Below, piece by piece: positions 1 through 10,279 of a DNA stretch of 64,000 nucleotides. The position numbers and the translations under genes are program-made. Every line of letters begins with the position of its first letter. The stretch's first letter is position 1. This stretch comes from Hofstenia miamia (lineage: Eukaryota; Xenacoelomorpha; Acoela): positions 509,609-573,608 of the forward strand of contig SCFE01000071.1 of NCBI GenBank assembly GCA_004352715.1. Direction: 5' to 3'. The notes under the pieces are model-generated. The model was not told the DNA's origin, made no database searches, and saw only the letters and a list, made by a program, of their open reading frames with translations.

Positions 1-1276
1 TCCATCTACTCTCCATACAAAACCTTTGTCAAAAATGAACATATATTTAAAAGCATTTTTTTCAGTTACGCTAAACTCGACGTCCACTCCAGAGAACATT
101 TCACACTCGAGACCTGCTTAGTGAACGTAATTTTATGTAAACAAGAATTGGAACACAACATTTGAAAGTTGCCTTGAAAGCTTAGATTAATTCAAAATGA
201 TTAATTATATACTCAAAACACTAATTAAAAAAGCTCTAAGGTTATGATTTCATGTGAGAATCTGAAAAGCAGTTTTTGGTTAGGGTGAAACATAAGAAGT
301 TTTGAATTTTTCCCAAATTTAATTCGATTTTCCGGTTCTGGACTCAATTTGTTGGAAAATCGGCAATAACCAAAAGCATCCTGAGCAATGAGACTTCGCC
401 GAGGTGATAATCAAGAAACTCATAATGCGATATTGCCTCTCTCATTGCGCCTGCAGCCTGCTGCGAAATAAATGACCTTGACAGAGCAGTGGTGTGGTCA
501 AAAAACGTGCCATTTTTGTTTTTCAAACCAAAGATTACAACACTAATCATTAAAAATTACTCAAAACATTCACGTGGTGCACGCCCCATGTTTTGGATGT
601 AAGCTTTCACAATATTTGACTAAGAGAATTGCTTGCATTGTTGTCCCCCTTTTACCCTTTGAAGACATTTGCTGCATTCAAGTTATCTAGAGATTCATTA
701 TCAATTGATTCATGCTTTTCGGATTTCGGATTTCAGCAATAGAAACTTGTGAGACGTATTCATCGAAATGGGATAAATCCCCACCCCTCCGATAATTTGG
801 ACTCTTGTTTTTCGATCTGCAGAATACCTAATTATTTTGACGCTTGTTAAGTTTATTTACCAAAAAAGTTAAGAATAAATTGTTGCAAGATTTGTTTAGT
901 TACATCTAAAAATTGCAGTTAAATGTTAATAATATTGTACAAATTTGAACATTAGATTAGGATTAATTGAGTATTACGTTACTTAGACATTTGGATAATT
1001 TAAAATAGACCCTAATAATTTAGACAACCCCGTTATAATATGCACAAATGATTAGAAATCGCTGATCCCCAATCCCCCTCTGATAATACGGAACCTTAGA
1101 ATATGAAGAGACAAACTAGGTTTCCCACTTAACCCGAACTCGAGTTGAGCATAAAAATTCAACTGGCAGTGGACTGCATTGAATTGTTCTTAAATTGTTC
1201 AATTTATAATTATACTACTCTACGTGTTTTGATTCTATACAGCGGAGCCTCTTCTGAGAAAAATTCTGATACCGAC
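1..1276. other. Intergenic, no gene seen
   Basis: AT-rich sequence upstream of the TRPM-like gene. Only short chance open frames are present (for example a 68-codon minus frame at 344-550 with no recognisable motif). It should contain the promoter and 5' UTR of the TRPM-like gene, but I cannot point to a specific promoter element. Confidence 0.5.
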
Positions 1277-1338
1277 TTGCAGGGCAAGCGTTTTCTCATG
1301 ATTTAAAAAGCACAATTAGCAATGAACAGTGCGTTTTC
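1277..1338 (+). repeat. 62-bp direct repeat, upstream copy
   Basis: This stretch matches 1663-1724, inside the TRPM-like coding region, base for base over 62 bp. Both copies begin with TTGCAGGG, which reads like a 3' splice site (TTGCAG|GG). The upstream copy is not in frame with an upstream ATG and runs into unrelated sequence after GCGTTTTC. It is a recent duplication of a coding piece, or a local assembly duplication. Confidence 0.9.
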
Positions 1339-1607
1339 TTCAATGATTTTAATAAATTTTCACTTGACTATTCATTTGCAAAATTTCATTTAATTAAATT
1401 CTATTTTCTTCGAACGACATGAAGGACTTAAAGAATCTTTGGTATTGTGAAATTTCTCTCAACATCCTGGCAAATCGTTTCAGCTGAGAGTGCAACAAAG
1501 GTCTAGTAAGATAAAAGAGTATTCATTTAAAGGATATTAAAGAAGCATTTAATTGAAATGTGTTTACAAAGTTTCTTTAAGAGAATTTAGTTCAAATTAA
1601 ATTAAGA

Positions 1608-4565
1608 ATGGAAAGCAAGTTGGCGTTTTTGAAAGACATGCATCATACGATTTATCCCTATTTTGCAGGGCAAGCGTTTTCTCATGATTTAAAAAGCACA
1701 ATTAGCAATGAACAGTGCGTTTTCCGTCCGGTTGTTTTTGAAAGGAACGGTAAAAAAAGTCAATATGTACGATGCACTAAGAGTTCAGATATCAGTGAAC
1801 TTCTAAAAACGATAGAACTGGAAGGGGATAGGAAACTTCAAGATGTTGACTTATTGTGTTCCGTATGGGGATTTAACAACAGCTTTTCGAAAAACACTGC
1901 TCTAAAACAAAATCTGAAACAACTACAGGATGTTCTTCTTAAACTGGCGTACCTTTGCAAAGGTATCATTGTTACATCTGCCTTAGGGAGTGAGTTTTTT
2001 AAGTATGCATGTAATGAAGAAGTTCGTGAGATTTTTGCAGTTAAATCTTCATGGACGTTGCTGTCACTTGCGGTTTGTTCATGGAATGAAGTTGATGAAA
2101 ACCGAATATTTAAAGAACAATCTCAAGATGACATAGTCTTTTATCCTGACAAACAAGGACAAAATTTGGATCCTAGTCATACTCATTACTTTTTTGTGGA
2201 TTCCAATGAAGATAAAAGCTCATGGAGTTCAAGCATGTTTAAACTCAACTTGGAAAACGCCATAATGGAATTCTGTCATTTAAACAAATCGGTTATCAAC
2301 ATATTGCTACATGGAACGACCGAAGATTTGCACATAATCATGAATCGAATTCAAATGGGGGAAGCATGTATCATTATTAAAGGCTTTGGAGGTATTTCTG
2401 ACCATCTCTTTGATATAATTTATAAGAGAGATTCTATTCCAATAGAGCTTATCTCACCTATTGTAAACCAATTTGTTACTTCTTGCTTAGCACATGATGA
2501 GAAATGTCTGTTTATTGATATCACCTCCCCAAGCAATGAATCATTTACGGCCATTGAACATTTAGCTTTTGAGACCTTGGATTGCTTGGAATGCAAAATA
2601 AGACTTGCTTCTTACAGTAAATTGCAACCACAATCACCTTTAATTGAATCCTCATTCTATATAAACGCTCTCAGTAATCTTTTTATTGAGGCAATGATAA
2701 CTAATCAAGTCCCAATTGTTAAGTATATGATACGTCAAGGTTTTTCTGTATCTTGTTTTTTAGAACCGCATACTCTCAATATAATGTACCACAGCGCAAA
2801 AGTTTACAGTCCGCTGCTCATTAAACTTCTACACAAAGAGAAATTTTCTGAATTTGGCATACTTCGAGCTGTAGGAAAAATTCTTCATAAGATTGTTAAG
2901 CCCAAGCCTGAAGCAGCACTATTATACTCAGAAGATGTCCCAGTGATTCATCCATTCAAAGACCTGTTTATATTTTCTATTTTATGCGGGAACTTTGAAG
3001 TTGCTTTATATATTTGGAGCAAGTTAAGTTTTCGTTTATTAGCCGCTTTGTTTGCAACTTTGCTAACTCGGACTCTTGCACCTCAATTCAATGATTGCCC
3101 AGTTATTAAAGGCAGGCTCACCACAGCGGCTGAAAAGTTTGAAGAGATTGCTGTTATGATGGTGAGAACAAAACTATCTCTCAATTTGAATCGTCTGCTC
3201 TTGCTAAAGGTGCCACATTGGTTTGACAAAAACGCACTTGAACTGGCGGATAGTGGTCACTGCAAGTTGTTTTTCAGTGAGCCTGCAATGAAAAGTTTGC
3301 TTGAATTTGAATGGAATGGCGACATAATACAGCCTATTCATGTTTCAGTAGGAAAGTTTAATTTTTATGTGTGTACCATTCTGCCAATATTACTTTTCCT
3401 AAATTGGAGACATAATGAAGACGGGGAATTATCTTTGTGCAAAGGTCTGTATATTTATGGCAAGAAACCTCCGTTTTCAGACAAGATCCACTTCTTAGAG
3501 AAACCAGTGATTTATAAGAAGTGGTATATGATATTTCCAGCATTTTTCAACGCCCCATGCACACGATTTTGCCTGCACGTATACATTTTTTCTGTTATAC
3601 TGATACTGCAAGCCTATAATATTATGTTTCAAACTTCAGAAACCAAAGTATCACAACTGGAAACTACATTATTTTTTATTTATGTTTTCTTTTCAATAGA
3701 ACAGATGCAATCATATTGTATGAAAGTAGATAGCTGGCAATCAATATTTCGTAACATCGACACACTTTGTATTTTTGAAATTTTGAGCTTCAACTCTTAT
3801 ATTTATGGCTACTATTTGCATTGTAGATATGATATGAGTTCAAGCACAATGCCGTATATACGATTGGCCTACACATTGTCTCTCTTCTCATCTTGCGTGA
3901 GATTTACATATTTGATGATAATATTACCTAGTTTAGGCACTTACATTGTGATGATACTAGAACTATTGAAAGACGTGGCGATATTTTCCAGAATTGTTAT
4001 CCTCTTTGTTCTGGCTTATGGAATCTGCACAATTTCAATGTTATCTACAGGAAATTTGGCAAATATCTGGAGTTTTTATTGGAACCTAATTCTAAGACCG
4101 ATTACAACAATGATTGGAGAAAACTGGATAAATCTGTATTCAGAAGCAAACAATTGTACGTCGTCTGATGTGAACTTGGTTGAAGACTGTCAAACAGGAC
4201 TCTTTCGGCCGGTGTTTGCATTCTTGTTTTTTCTCAGCTACTCGCTGTTTATAAATTTGCTTCTGGTTAACCTGCTCATAGCGATATTTACAAATACCTA
4301 CACGAAGATTAGAGAGAACTCACTACAGTATCATAACATCTTGTTTTATCGAATTTGCTTTATTGAATTCAGAATAAAGTTTTGGACTTTTGCTATTGTC
4401 TGCATTAAGATCTATAAAAGAATTTCAAAAATATTCAATAAGCAAAAAGAATTCTTGAAGGAAAAATCGGCTTTTCAACTATCACAGTCTTACTTACTTG
4501 AAGAGTATGATAAACAACTATCAAAAAGAGTTTCAATTAAAACCTTTGACTTTGGTTTACAATAA
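1608..4565 (+). CDS. TRPM-family cation channel, intronless
   Basis: Encodes 985 residues in one uninterrupted frame. It should be a plasma-membrane or endomembrane non-selective cation channel working as a tetramer. Residues ~40-430 match the TRPM N-terminal homology region ('QYVRC', 'VIHPFKDLFIFSILCGNFEV' from about 445). Six membrane segments follow: S1 ~650-675, S2 ~686-706, S3 ~717-737, S4 ~751-774, S5 ~790-815, S6 ~868-892. The pore loop (~826-864) holds 'TMIGENWINLY' and two cysteines. The family signature 'NLLIAIFTNTYTKIREN' ends S6 (~888-904). Only about 80 residues follow, so there is no kinase, Nudix or long C-terminal coiled coil; TRPMs are usually longer than 1,100 residues. The ATG at 1608 is the first after an in-frame stop, but a spliced upstream exon is possible because of the acceptor-like site at 1668. 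The lack of introns is unusual and suggests an old retrocopy or intron loss. AATAAA overlaps the stop codon and recurs at 4885. Confidence 0.9.
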   Translation: MESKLAFLKDMHHTIYPYFAGQAFSHDLKSTISNEQCVFRPVVFERNGKKSQYVRCTKSSDISELLKTIELEGDRKLQDVDLLCSVWGFNNSFSKNTALKQNLKQLQDVLLKLAYLCKGIIVTSALGSEFFKYACNEEVREIFAVKSSWTLLSLAVCSWNEVDENRIFKEQSQDDIVFYPDKQGQNLDPSHTHYFFVDSNEDKSSWSSSMFKLNLENAIMEFCHLNKSVINILLHGTTEDLHIIMNRIQMGEACIIIKGFGGISDHLFDIIYKRDSIPIELISPIVNQFVTSCLAHDEKCLFIDITSPSNESFTAIEHLAFETLDCLECKIRLASYSKLQPQSPLIESSFYINALSNLFIEAMITNQVPIVKYMIRQGFSVSCFLEPHTLNIMYHSAKVYSPLLIKLLHKEKFSEFGILRAVGKILHKIVKPKPEAALLYSEDVPVIHPFKDLFIFSILCGNFEVALYIWSKLSFRLLAALFATLLTRTLAPQFNDCPVIKGRLTTAAEKFEEIAVMMVRTKLSLNLNRLLLLKVPHWFDKNALELADSGHCKLFFSEPAMKSLLEFEWNGDIIQPIHVSVGKFNFYVCTILPILLFLNWRHNEDGELSLCKGLYIYGKKPPFSDKIHFLEKPVIYKKWYMIFPAFFNAPCTRFCLHVYIFSVILILQAYNIMFQTSETKVSQLETTLFFIYVFFSIEQMQSYCMKVDSWQSIFRNIDTLCIFEILSFNSYIYGYYLHCRYDMSSSTMPYIRLAYTLSLFSSCVRFTYLMIILPSLGTYIVMILELLKDVAIFSRIVILFVLAYGICTISMLSTGNLANIWSFYWNLILRPITTMIGENWINLYSEANNCTSSDVNLVEDCQTGLFRPVFAFLFFLSYSLFINLLLVNLLIAIFTNTYTKIRENSLQYHNILFYRICFIEFRIKFWTFAIVCIKIYKRISKIFNKQKEFLKEKSAFQLSQSYLLEEYDKQLSKRVSIKTFDFGLQ
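1663..1724 (+). repeat. 62-bp direct repeat, genic copy
   Basis: Second copy of the 62-bp repeat, covering about codons 20-39 of the TRPM-like open frame. It is preceded by a pyrimidine-rich stretch (TTTATCCCTATTTTGCAG), so the true mRNA could start its coding exon here after a spliced leader exon rather than at the ATG at 1608. Confidence 0.9.
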
Positions 4566-5368
4566 ATTATTTATGATTCGTTATTTTTTTAGTTGAGAAT
4601 GAAATAACCTTTTAGAAATACTTTACATGCAGAAAAGTATTTGTTTGTTCGGGACTGGATTTGCTTCATTTTTTACTGAGTTTAGGATGAACTTACATAA
4701 AATATTTAGTATTTATTATATATTCAATTTTTTGGTCTTGGAATTTATAAGGAATTTGCATTGGGTATAAGCTGGACTTCTGCCTGTATGTCAATCCAAC
4801 CGCAAATCTAGCTGCAAATTCCAAAACATTTAAAATTACATTTTTATTAATGTACAACGAACCAGGTTTATAGTTAATTTAAATAATAAATTGTAAGGCT
4901 TAAATTTTTCGACAAAGGCATTTACCTTAATTGCACAAATTTAAATTTTTAAATGAAACATATTGTATTTATTTTTAAAATTGGTCAGTTGTATCTACTA
5001 AAGACATTCATAAACAATTTTCAAAAAGATTAAATTTATGTATAAAGAATATCAATGCTGCAAGGGCGGATACAGAGGAGGGGGTGGCGAGGGTCCCCGG
5101 ACCCCTCTAAAATAAGAAAAATTCATTAAACGTTTGCAATAAAACTTTCAAACAAAATTTTTTAGTACCGTTAAATGTGATGAATAGAAACAGTTTTTTT
5201 TCAAACATCTATTATTTGCAAAATTTATTTCATTCGACCTTTATACTACAATGTGTCCTATGGATTACTTCTCAATAAAGGTAAGAATATTTAGCTTTCA
5301 GGAATTTTTTAAGTTTTCAAAGTATTCCTATTCACCTTTTTGGAGGGGGTTGAATAGTAAGACATGAG
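4566..5368. other. Intergenic, no gene seen
   Basis: AT-rich spacer between the TRPM-like gene and a Tc1 relic. At 5058-5108 there is a short GC-rich patch ('AGGGCGGATACAGAGGAGGG') resembling 11899-11933 ('CACGGGCGTATCCGGGATTT'). Both look like a terminus of a dispersed element, but I could not find a partner end. Confidence 0.4.
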
Positions 5369-6272
5369 ATTTTATTGAAGTGGACGCTCTCAAAAATCCC
5401 TATATTTCTGGGAAAAAAATTGCCAACCTCTTCAAACTGAAACCCACATCTCTGTGCATGAAACCACAGTTCAGAGAACAACTGAAAAAAAGTGGAGTTA
5501 CAAAAATTGGCAGAAAAAATCGACTTCTGATTACAAAAGAACATCAAGAAAAAAGGTTAAATTTCGTGAAAGATTGGAAAGACTACACTTTTGAAGATGT
5601 TTGGATAACTGATGAGTGCGTATTTCAACTACACAGAAACAAAGTACAAGTGTGGTCGTCAAAGAAATGTCCAAGACCAACAAAAGCGGTTCCAAAGTTC
5701 GACCAAAAAATTATGGTTTAGGGGCACTTTTCTATCGTGGGTTTTATTTGAAAATTTTAGACGGAAAAGCCACAATCGACAGTCAAAGATATTGCCAAAT
5801 TATAGCTGAATTTATGCCTTATGCTGATGCTTTATATGATGATGGATGGATACTCCAACAGGACGAAGCAACCCCGCACACGTCAGCAAAGACAAAAAAT
5901 TGGTTTTCTGAAAATAATATCCAGGTTTTGCAATGGCCACCAAGTTCTGCTGATCTTTCTCCAATCGAAAACGTGTGGCAGATATTGAAAAATGACGTTG
6001 AGAAGAAAAATTCGAAAAATATATCCGATTTAAAAAAAAATTCAAGAAAGTCAATACATTTTGACATCTGAAATGAAGTCTAATTTAATGAAATCAGTTT
6101 CAGTTCGTTTGAATGAAGTTATTTCTACAGGAGGAAAACAAATTAGACTTTGATGCTTTTAATTATACTCCTTTAATTTATCTTTAAAATCTTTCCTTTC
6201 TTGAGTTGTTACGTTCAGTAGTTCAAAAGTAATATGCCTTTTTTCTAGTCTCATTTTTTTTGCTTCCAACTA
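5369..6272 (+). mobile_element. Tc1-like transposon copy 1, broken transposase
   Basis: A DD34E transposase is readable in three pieces. 5380-5718 gives the helix-turn-helix and first catalytic Asp ('VWITDECVFQL'). A stop follows where 'IMVWG' is expected in the family. The frame then shifts and continues with the second Asp ('WILQQDEATPHTS') and the Glu ('DLSPIENVW'), with 34 residues between them. A second shift in the A-run near 6031-6040 is needed to reach the natural C-terminus 'SVRLNEVISTGGKQIRL' ending at 6152. The N-terminus is cut short. The 3' end, '...GCTTCCAACTA', is shared with the copy at 9393, marking the element terminus and TA target. The element is dead. Confidence 0.88.
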
Positions 6273-6288
6273 TACGATCAAATGCAGT

Positions 6289-6732
6289 TCATACGAAAGA
6301 ACTATTCTTCAAGAGTTGGAGAGGTTCTTCGGCCTTACTGGAAAATTTCCGTGGTGGAATTCTTATTTTCATAATGTCATCGTTGGACGATGGTGGCAAT
6401 TTAGAGCAGAACGTTTTTTTATTTTGTTTTAGAATTTTGTTTTCATTATATTTGTTATTAATAAAATCTACATTTGTGTTTAATTGCGTAATGAGTGGGT
6501 ACTCAAAATCTCTATTAGGGGTGTGAGCCCTTTTACGTGAAGTATCTTCAATGGTGATTGGCGTTGAATGAGAGAATTGGTTTTTAATAACAGCAGGGGA
6601 CTGATGTACACGATGTCCTACATTTTTAAATTCCTTGGAATATTTGCTTAACCGAGCTTTTGTCTGTTGTATTTCCTTTTGTGAAATTAGCTTACTTGTT
6701 ACTTGAATGTTTTGTACATTGCATTCTTCAAC
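6289..6732 (-). pseudogene. Lys/Ser-rich open frame, unknown
   Basis: The minus strand is open for 147 codons from 6732 down to a stop at 6289, long for such AT-rich DNA, with no obvious start Met. It reads 'VEECNVQNIQVTSKLISQK' then a Ser/Thr/Pro/Lys-rich stretch ('STPITIEDTSRKRAHTP'). It lies directly downstream, in a different frame, of the coiled-coil ORF at 6828-7139; the ~96 bases between contain stops. I read the pair as one broken gene or a spliced one, possibly an ORF1-type protein of a mobile element. I do not recognise a family. Confidence 0.45.
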
Positions 6733-6827
6733 TTATTTTATTAGATTTGTGTTGGATTGCAACTATTTAAATCGTTCATGATTTACCATTTCTACTTTTT
6801 TTTAAGACTACTGTTTTATTCTTCTAG

Positions 6828-7139
6828 CTACTGATATTTAATAAGGATAGCGCGGTTTTCCTCATTAAGTTGGTCACAATTTAATAATAATTCATCCTTT
6901 TCATTAGTTACCTGTTGGACTTCTTTTCGGAGGACTTGGTTCTCTTCATGCATTTGGTCGAATTGCTGGCAATTTTCTATTTGCATTAACTCGGATTTCT
7001 CATTTAACTGTTTGACCTGATTTTCTAGAAACGTGATTCTAGCAAGGAGTTCCTCTTTAGGGAGTTTGGTTTGTGATGTAGGTGGGGTCTGACTCAGTTT
7101 TTTGGGAGACGATTTTTTCTGACTTTGTGTGTTTGGCAT
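6828..7139 (-). CDS. Small coiled-coil protein or ORF1 fragment
   Basis: 103-residue frame beginning at an ATG at 7139. The first ~28 residues are a Ser/Pro/Lys/Gln-rich leader ('MPNTQSQKKSSPKKLSQTPP'). Residues ~28-98 form an almost continuous Glu/Lys/Gln/Asn heptad-like helix ('ELLARITFLENQVKQLNEKS' and onward), a clear coiled-coil candidate. No catalytic motif is present. It sits among transposon relics, so an oligomerising ORF1p-type protein is plausible, but a host gene exon cannot be excluded. Confidence 0.45.
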   Translation of the reverse strand: MPNTQSQKKSSPKKLSQTPPTSQTKLPKEELLARITFLENQVKQLNEKSELMQIENCQQFDQMHEENQVLRKEVQQVTNEKDELLLNCDQLNEENRAILIKYQ

Positions 7140-7196
7140 TCTATCGATTTGCTGTTAACGAGCCTTGATAGGTACTATTAACTGACTGCATTATAA

Positions 7197-7391
7197 CTAG
7201 TCTAGGCTGGTTGGGTTTTTCTGCAATTCTAAACATTTTTTTCTCTTCCTGACGGCACTGAGAAACGGTGATTCTATTTTCAATCCAAGAGTGAAAGATT
7301 CCATCATCTTCTCAAAATTGTTAAACATCTTCTTGTCAGTGATATCAGAGCTTCCACTGACAGCTGTATGGTTAATTATTAAGCAATACAT
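7197..7391 (-). other. Short open frame upstream of the coiled-coil ORF
   Basis: 64-codon minus frame ending 58 bases before the coiled-coil ATG ('KKMFNNFEKMMESFTLGLKI'). The content is amphipathic and charged. It may be the 5' part of the same broken gene as 6289-7139. No family is recognised. Confidence 0.25.
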
Positions 7392-7397
7392 GTACTA

Positions 7398-7615
7398 GGG
7401 GTCCTGCGGTGTCCACCATGTGGCATCAGTATGAAATCAGCTAGCTGTTCTACTCTCCTAGCTTATTGAGGGTTTCGAGTTAATGCATGAATTTAACCGA
7501 TGCTACAAAATAATTAACTCCTCCTGCTCTTATGTCCTATCCTAATATAAGTTAAAAATAAAACAGGAGATCGTGTTGGGGAAGAGTGGCCACACTCGAT
7601 GAAAGCCTTTATGCC

Positions 7616-7618
<3 letters not shown>
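7398..7618. repeat. Dispersed repeat, also at ~38.4 kb
   Basis: 'ATAATTAACTCCTCC' (7510-7524) recurs exactly at 38421-38435. The following ~90 bases of each copy align loosely, ending near 'AGAGTGGCCACACTCG' here versus 'AGAGTAGCCATACTTGG' there. This is an uncharacterised dispersed repeat. The copy here keeps CpG where the other has TpG. Confidence 0.5.

Positions 7619-7653
<35 letters not shown>
7619..7653. repeat. (TA)n microsatellite
   Basis: About 35 bases of pure TA repeat. Similar pure TA tracts recur at 10904-10961 (mixed TATG/TA), 11284-11305, 16547-16586, 25497-25540, 36029-36042, 37203-37226, 38196-38226, 47995-48018 and 61489-61516. Confidence 0.95.
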
Positions 7654-7656
<3 letters not shown>

Positions 7657-8219
7657 TAATGCGAAATTAAGATACACAATAATAAGACCGATGTTAGAAA
7701 CTAAGAAGACCTGTAGTATTTGTCGCAACAAAGATCCCATTCAAGAGATGCTTGTTTCATCATCAAAATGGAATACTTGAATGCTGTAAGTACGTTTCGT
7801 ACTTTGTAACTTTTAGCCATTTATGAATTGGTTTCTATTGCAGGCAATTCATAAAAGGCAAGATCAATGTTGTTTGCTATAGAAAGAATGTTCTCCAAGT
7901 ACTTCACCTAAGGTCTTAGGTCTTGCAATTTACAAATGTCGTTGAGATCTTCTGAAAGCATTTTTGTCTGGCATAATTTATTAACCAAGCTATTTTAAGA
8001 ATTTTTGCATTTAAGCATAGACAGCTCTTAATGAACATTGTTTTAATTAGTGCTATTTTCGTTATATCACTACATCTAAATATTCCCTTATAGTTCTAGC
8101 ATAAGCTGCAATAGACATATGCCTAATATTGAACAAGTTTAGAACAAAGTTTACATGTAGACACAGAAATTCAAATGCTTAAATCTGATATTTTGCTTTG
8201 ACTGCCATTAGTTATACCA
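7654..8219. other. No intact gene; probable LINE-derived tail
   Basis: Read on the minus strand, this could be the degenerate 3' continuation of the reverse-transcriptase relic at 8220-8800, but stops are frequent and I cannot assign motifs. Confidence 0.3.
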
Positions 8220-8800
8220 TTTTAACATAGAGCGTAAAAGATTCAAATGAGGTGTGACGCCAAGATATTTAACTGATTTTCAAAAATAATAGGTGAGCAT
8301 GCGATTATGAGCTTGTCTTTTTTTAAAGTCGTCTACCCATTCTTAAATTCATGGCTTCAGCTTTTGTTAGGCTTTTGTCAATTTCGTTTTCCATTGCCAA
8401 ATAATTCTTCAAGAAAATTTATCCCATTTTGCAGTTGTTATATTTTATCACTAAATATTGAAATGTCGTCTGCAAATGCCAGCATATTTAACATTTTCAG
8501 TCACACATCTTTAGACACTCAACATATGGAGAAATTGAGAACATCATTTTTGTAAATGTTGTAGCCATCTAACGGATCAATTTGAAAATTTATATTGCCA
8601 GCAAAATTAAAATTTACAATTTATGCTAACAGAAAATGCGTTGTAGGAATTAATTATAGCATTCTCTTATCGAATGCCAGCAAAGCTGTTACTATAAATA
8701 TTTAGCGCGCGGCAAAATGAATCAATAACAACCTTTAAGAGCTTTTATGAGCATTTTCTAAACAGTGGATATAGTTATTTTGACATCTACGTCTAAACAA
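8220..8800 (-). pseudogene. Non-LTR reverse transcriptase relic
   Basis: Two reverse-transcriptase hallmarks appear in order on the minus strand. 'LAFADDISIFSDKI' (catalytic FADD box, codons at about 8462-8476) is followed about 200 bases later by 'SVKYLGVTPHLNLL' (8235-8275), the KYLGV motif that follows the palm domain in LINE-type enzymes. Stops and frameshifts separate them, so the copy is dead. The + strand open frame at 8307-8555 is its antisense shadow. I cannot assign a clade. Confidence 0.7.
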
Positions 8801-9391
8801 ACAAAACCGTTAATCCTATTTAAAGTATTGCAACTACTAGATGAACTTGTCGAATGCATATAGAACAATTTTGTATACTGTAACTATCTTGCTTTATTTG
8901 AGTTTGCATGAAAATTACATTAAGAATGAAGGCAATTCATAAAAATTAATAGTTTGTATAGCGACATATTTAAATCAATCATTTTTGGCATATTCAAACT
9001 GCAGATTACAACCATTCACTAGCAGAAGCAGAAGTGCAAGCCAGTTGGCACTGACCACCGGTCATATGTTCGAATTTGAATTAATCTATGTAATTAATTA
9101 TAGTTAGTGATTTTAGTAATTATGTGATTAACTGCAAGCATCAGTGTTCATTAATATTAATGAACAGTTTTATATAGCTCTGGGCAGTTTAGGGTTAAGG
9201 GGCAAATGTGTCAATTATTCTTCTAGGTCACGCATGACCCGCGAAAATTTTGACACAAAGCTAAAAATCATATTCTGAAGGGCGGCCCCAGTAGTTGGCC
9301 GGCAATAGCTAATACCGCCTGGCTGGTTTTCGCCGGTTTTGGCCAGAAAATTATATTAGCATTGTATATTTAATCTATGTAAGTACATTGT
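8801..9391. other. No gene seen
   Basis: AT-rich spacer with a GC-rich patch at 9270-9350 ('GGGCGGCCCCAGTAGTTGGC', 'CGCCGGTTTTGGCC') that may be the end of a dispersed element. It ends at a single N at 9392. Confidence 0.4.
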
Positions 9392-9392
9392 N

Positions 9393-9783
9393 CAGCAAAG
9401 ACAAAAAATTGGTTTTCTGAAAATAATATCCAGTTTTTGCAATGGCCACCAAGTTCTGCTTATCTTTCTCCAATCGAAAACGTGTGGCAGATATTGAAAA
9501 ATGACGTTGAGAAGAAAAATCCGAAAAATATATCCGATTAAAAAGGAAAAATCCAAGAAAGTCAACAAATTTTGACATCTGAAATGAAGTCCAATTTAAT
9601 GAAATCAGTTTCAGTTCGTTTGAATGATGTTATTTCTACAGGAGGAAAACAAATTAGACTTTGATGCTTTTTACTTATAGTCCTCTAATGTATCTTTAAA
9701 ATCTTACCTTTCTTGAGTCGTTACGTTCAGTAGTTCAAAAGTAATATGCCTTTTTTCTAGTCTCATTTTTTTGCAGCCAACTA
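9393..9783 (+). mobile_element. Tc1-like transposon copy 2, 3' part only
   Basis: Starts abruptly after a single N at 9392 and aligns with 5884-6272 at high identity with scattered substitutions. It includes the segment coding 'DLSPIENVW'-type sequence (here 'TYLSPIENVW' after a GAT to TAT change) and the same terminus ('GCAGCCAACTATA'). An in-frame stop precedes the C-terminal helix. The 5' half is missing, either deleted or lost at the assembly join. Confidence 0.85.
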
Positions 9784-10279
9784 TATTTTGATGGCATTCA
9801 TTCTCATTTGTACCGTTTACTGTTATTCAATGGCTGTGAACATCTGCGCCGGCGAAAGCCATTTTGTGTTTAACTAAACTATCGAATTACAATTGTTTAA
9901 TTTACTACTCGTGTGCTTTATGCTTAGGTTAACTATCTCCCAATCCCAACTTTTCGTTAGCATTACTCATATGCTAATGCATTTATGCAGTGTTTCTTAA
10001 CATTATTTTCTGTCGGTGTGTGCAAACAGTCGTTATTTACGCTTCTAGCTATAGATGTTACTCGTATTATGCTAATGCTCTAACACTAATTAAGTCGATG
10101 CTACAATATATATATATAGGGGTGTGGACATTTGAGCGTAAACAACTTTATATATTTTAAAAATACCGCATAACTTTGCATTAAATTTTCCAGAAAAATA
10201 ACTAGACGAACACAAAAGTGTTCAGAATATATTTGAAATGTGTAAGTTTCTAAACAGTAATTAGTATGTGCAGGGGTCC
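9784..10279. other. No gene seen
   Basis: AT-rich spacer. 'GGGGTGTGGACATTTGAGCG' at 10119-10138 is a good candidate for a Tc1-type terminal repeat of the relic that follows. Confidence 0.4.

Noticed and set aside
8307-8555. 82-codon + strand frame
   Set aside because: Antisense of a reverse-transcriptase relic carrying the FADD box.
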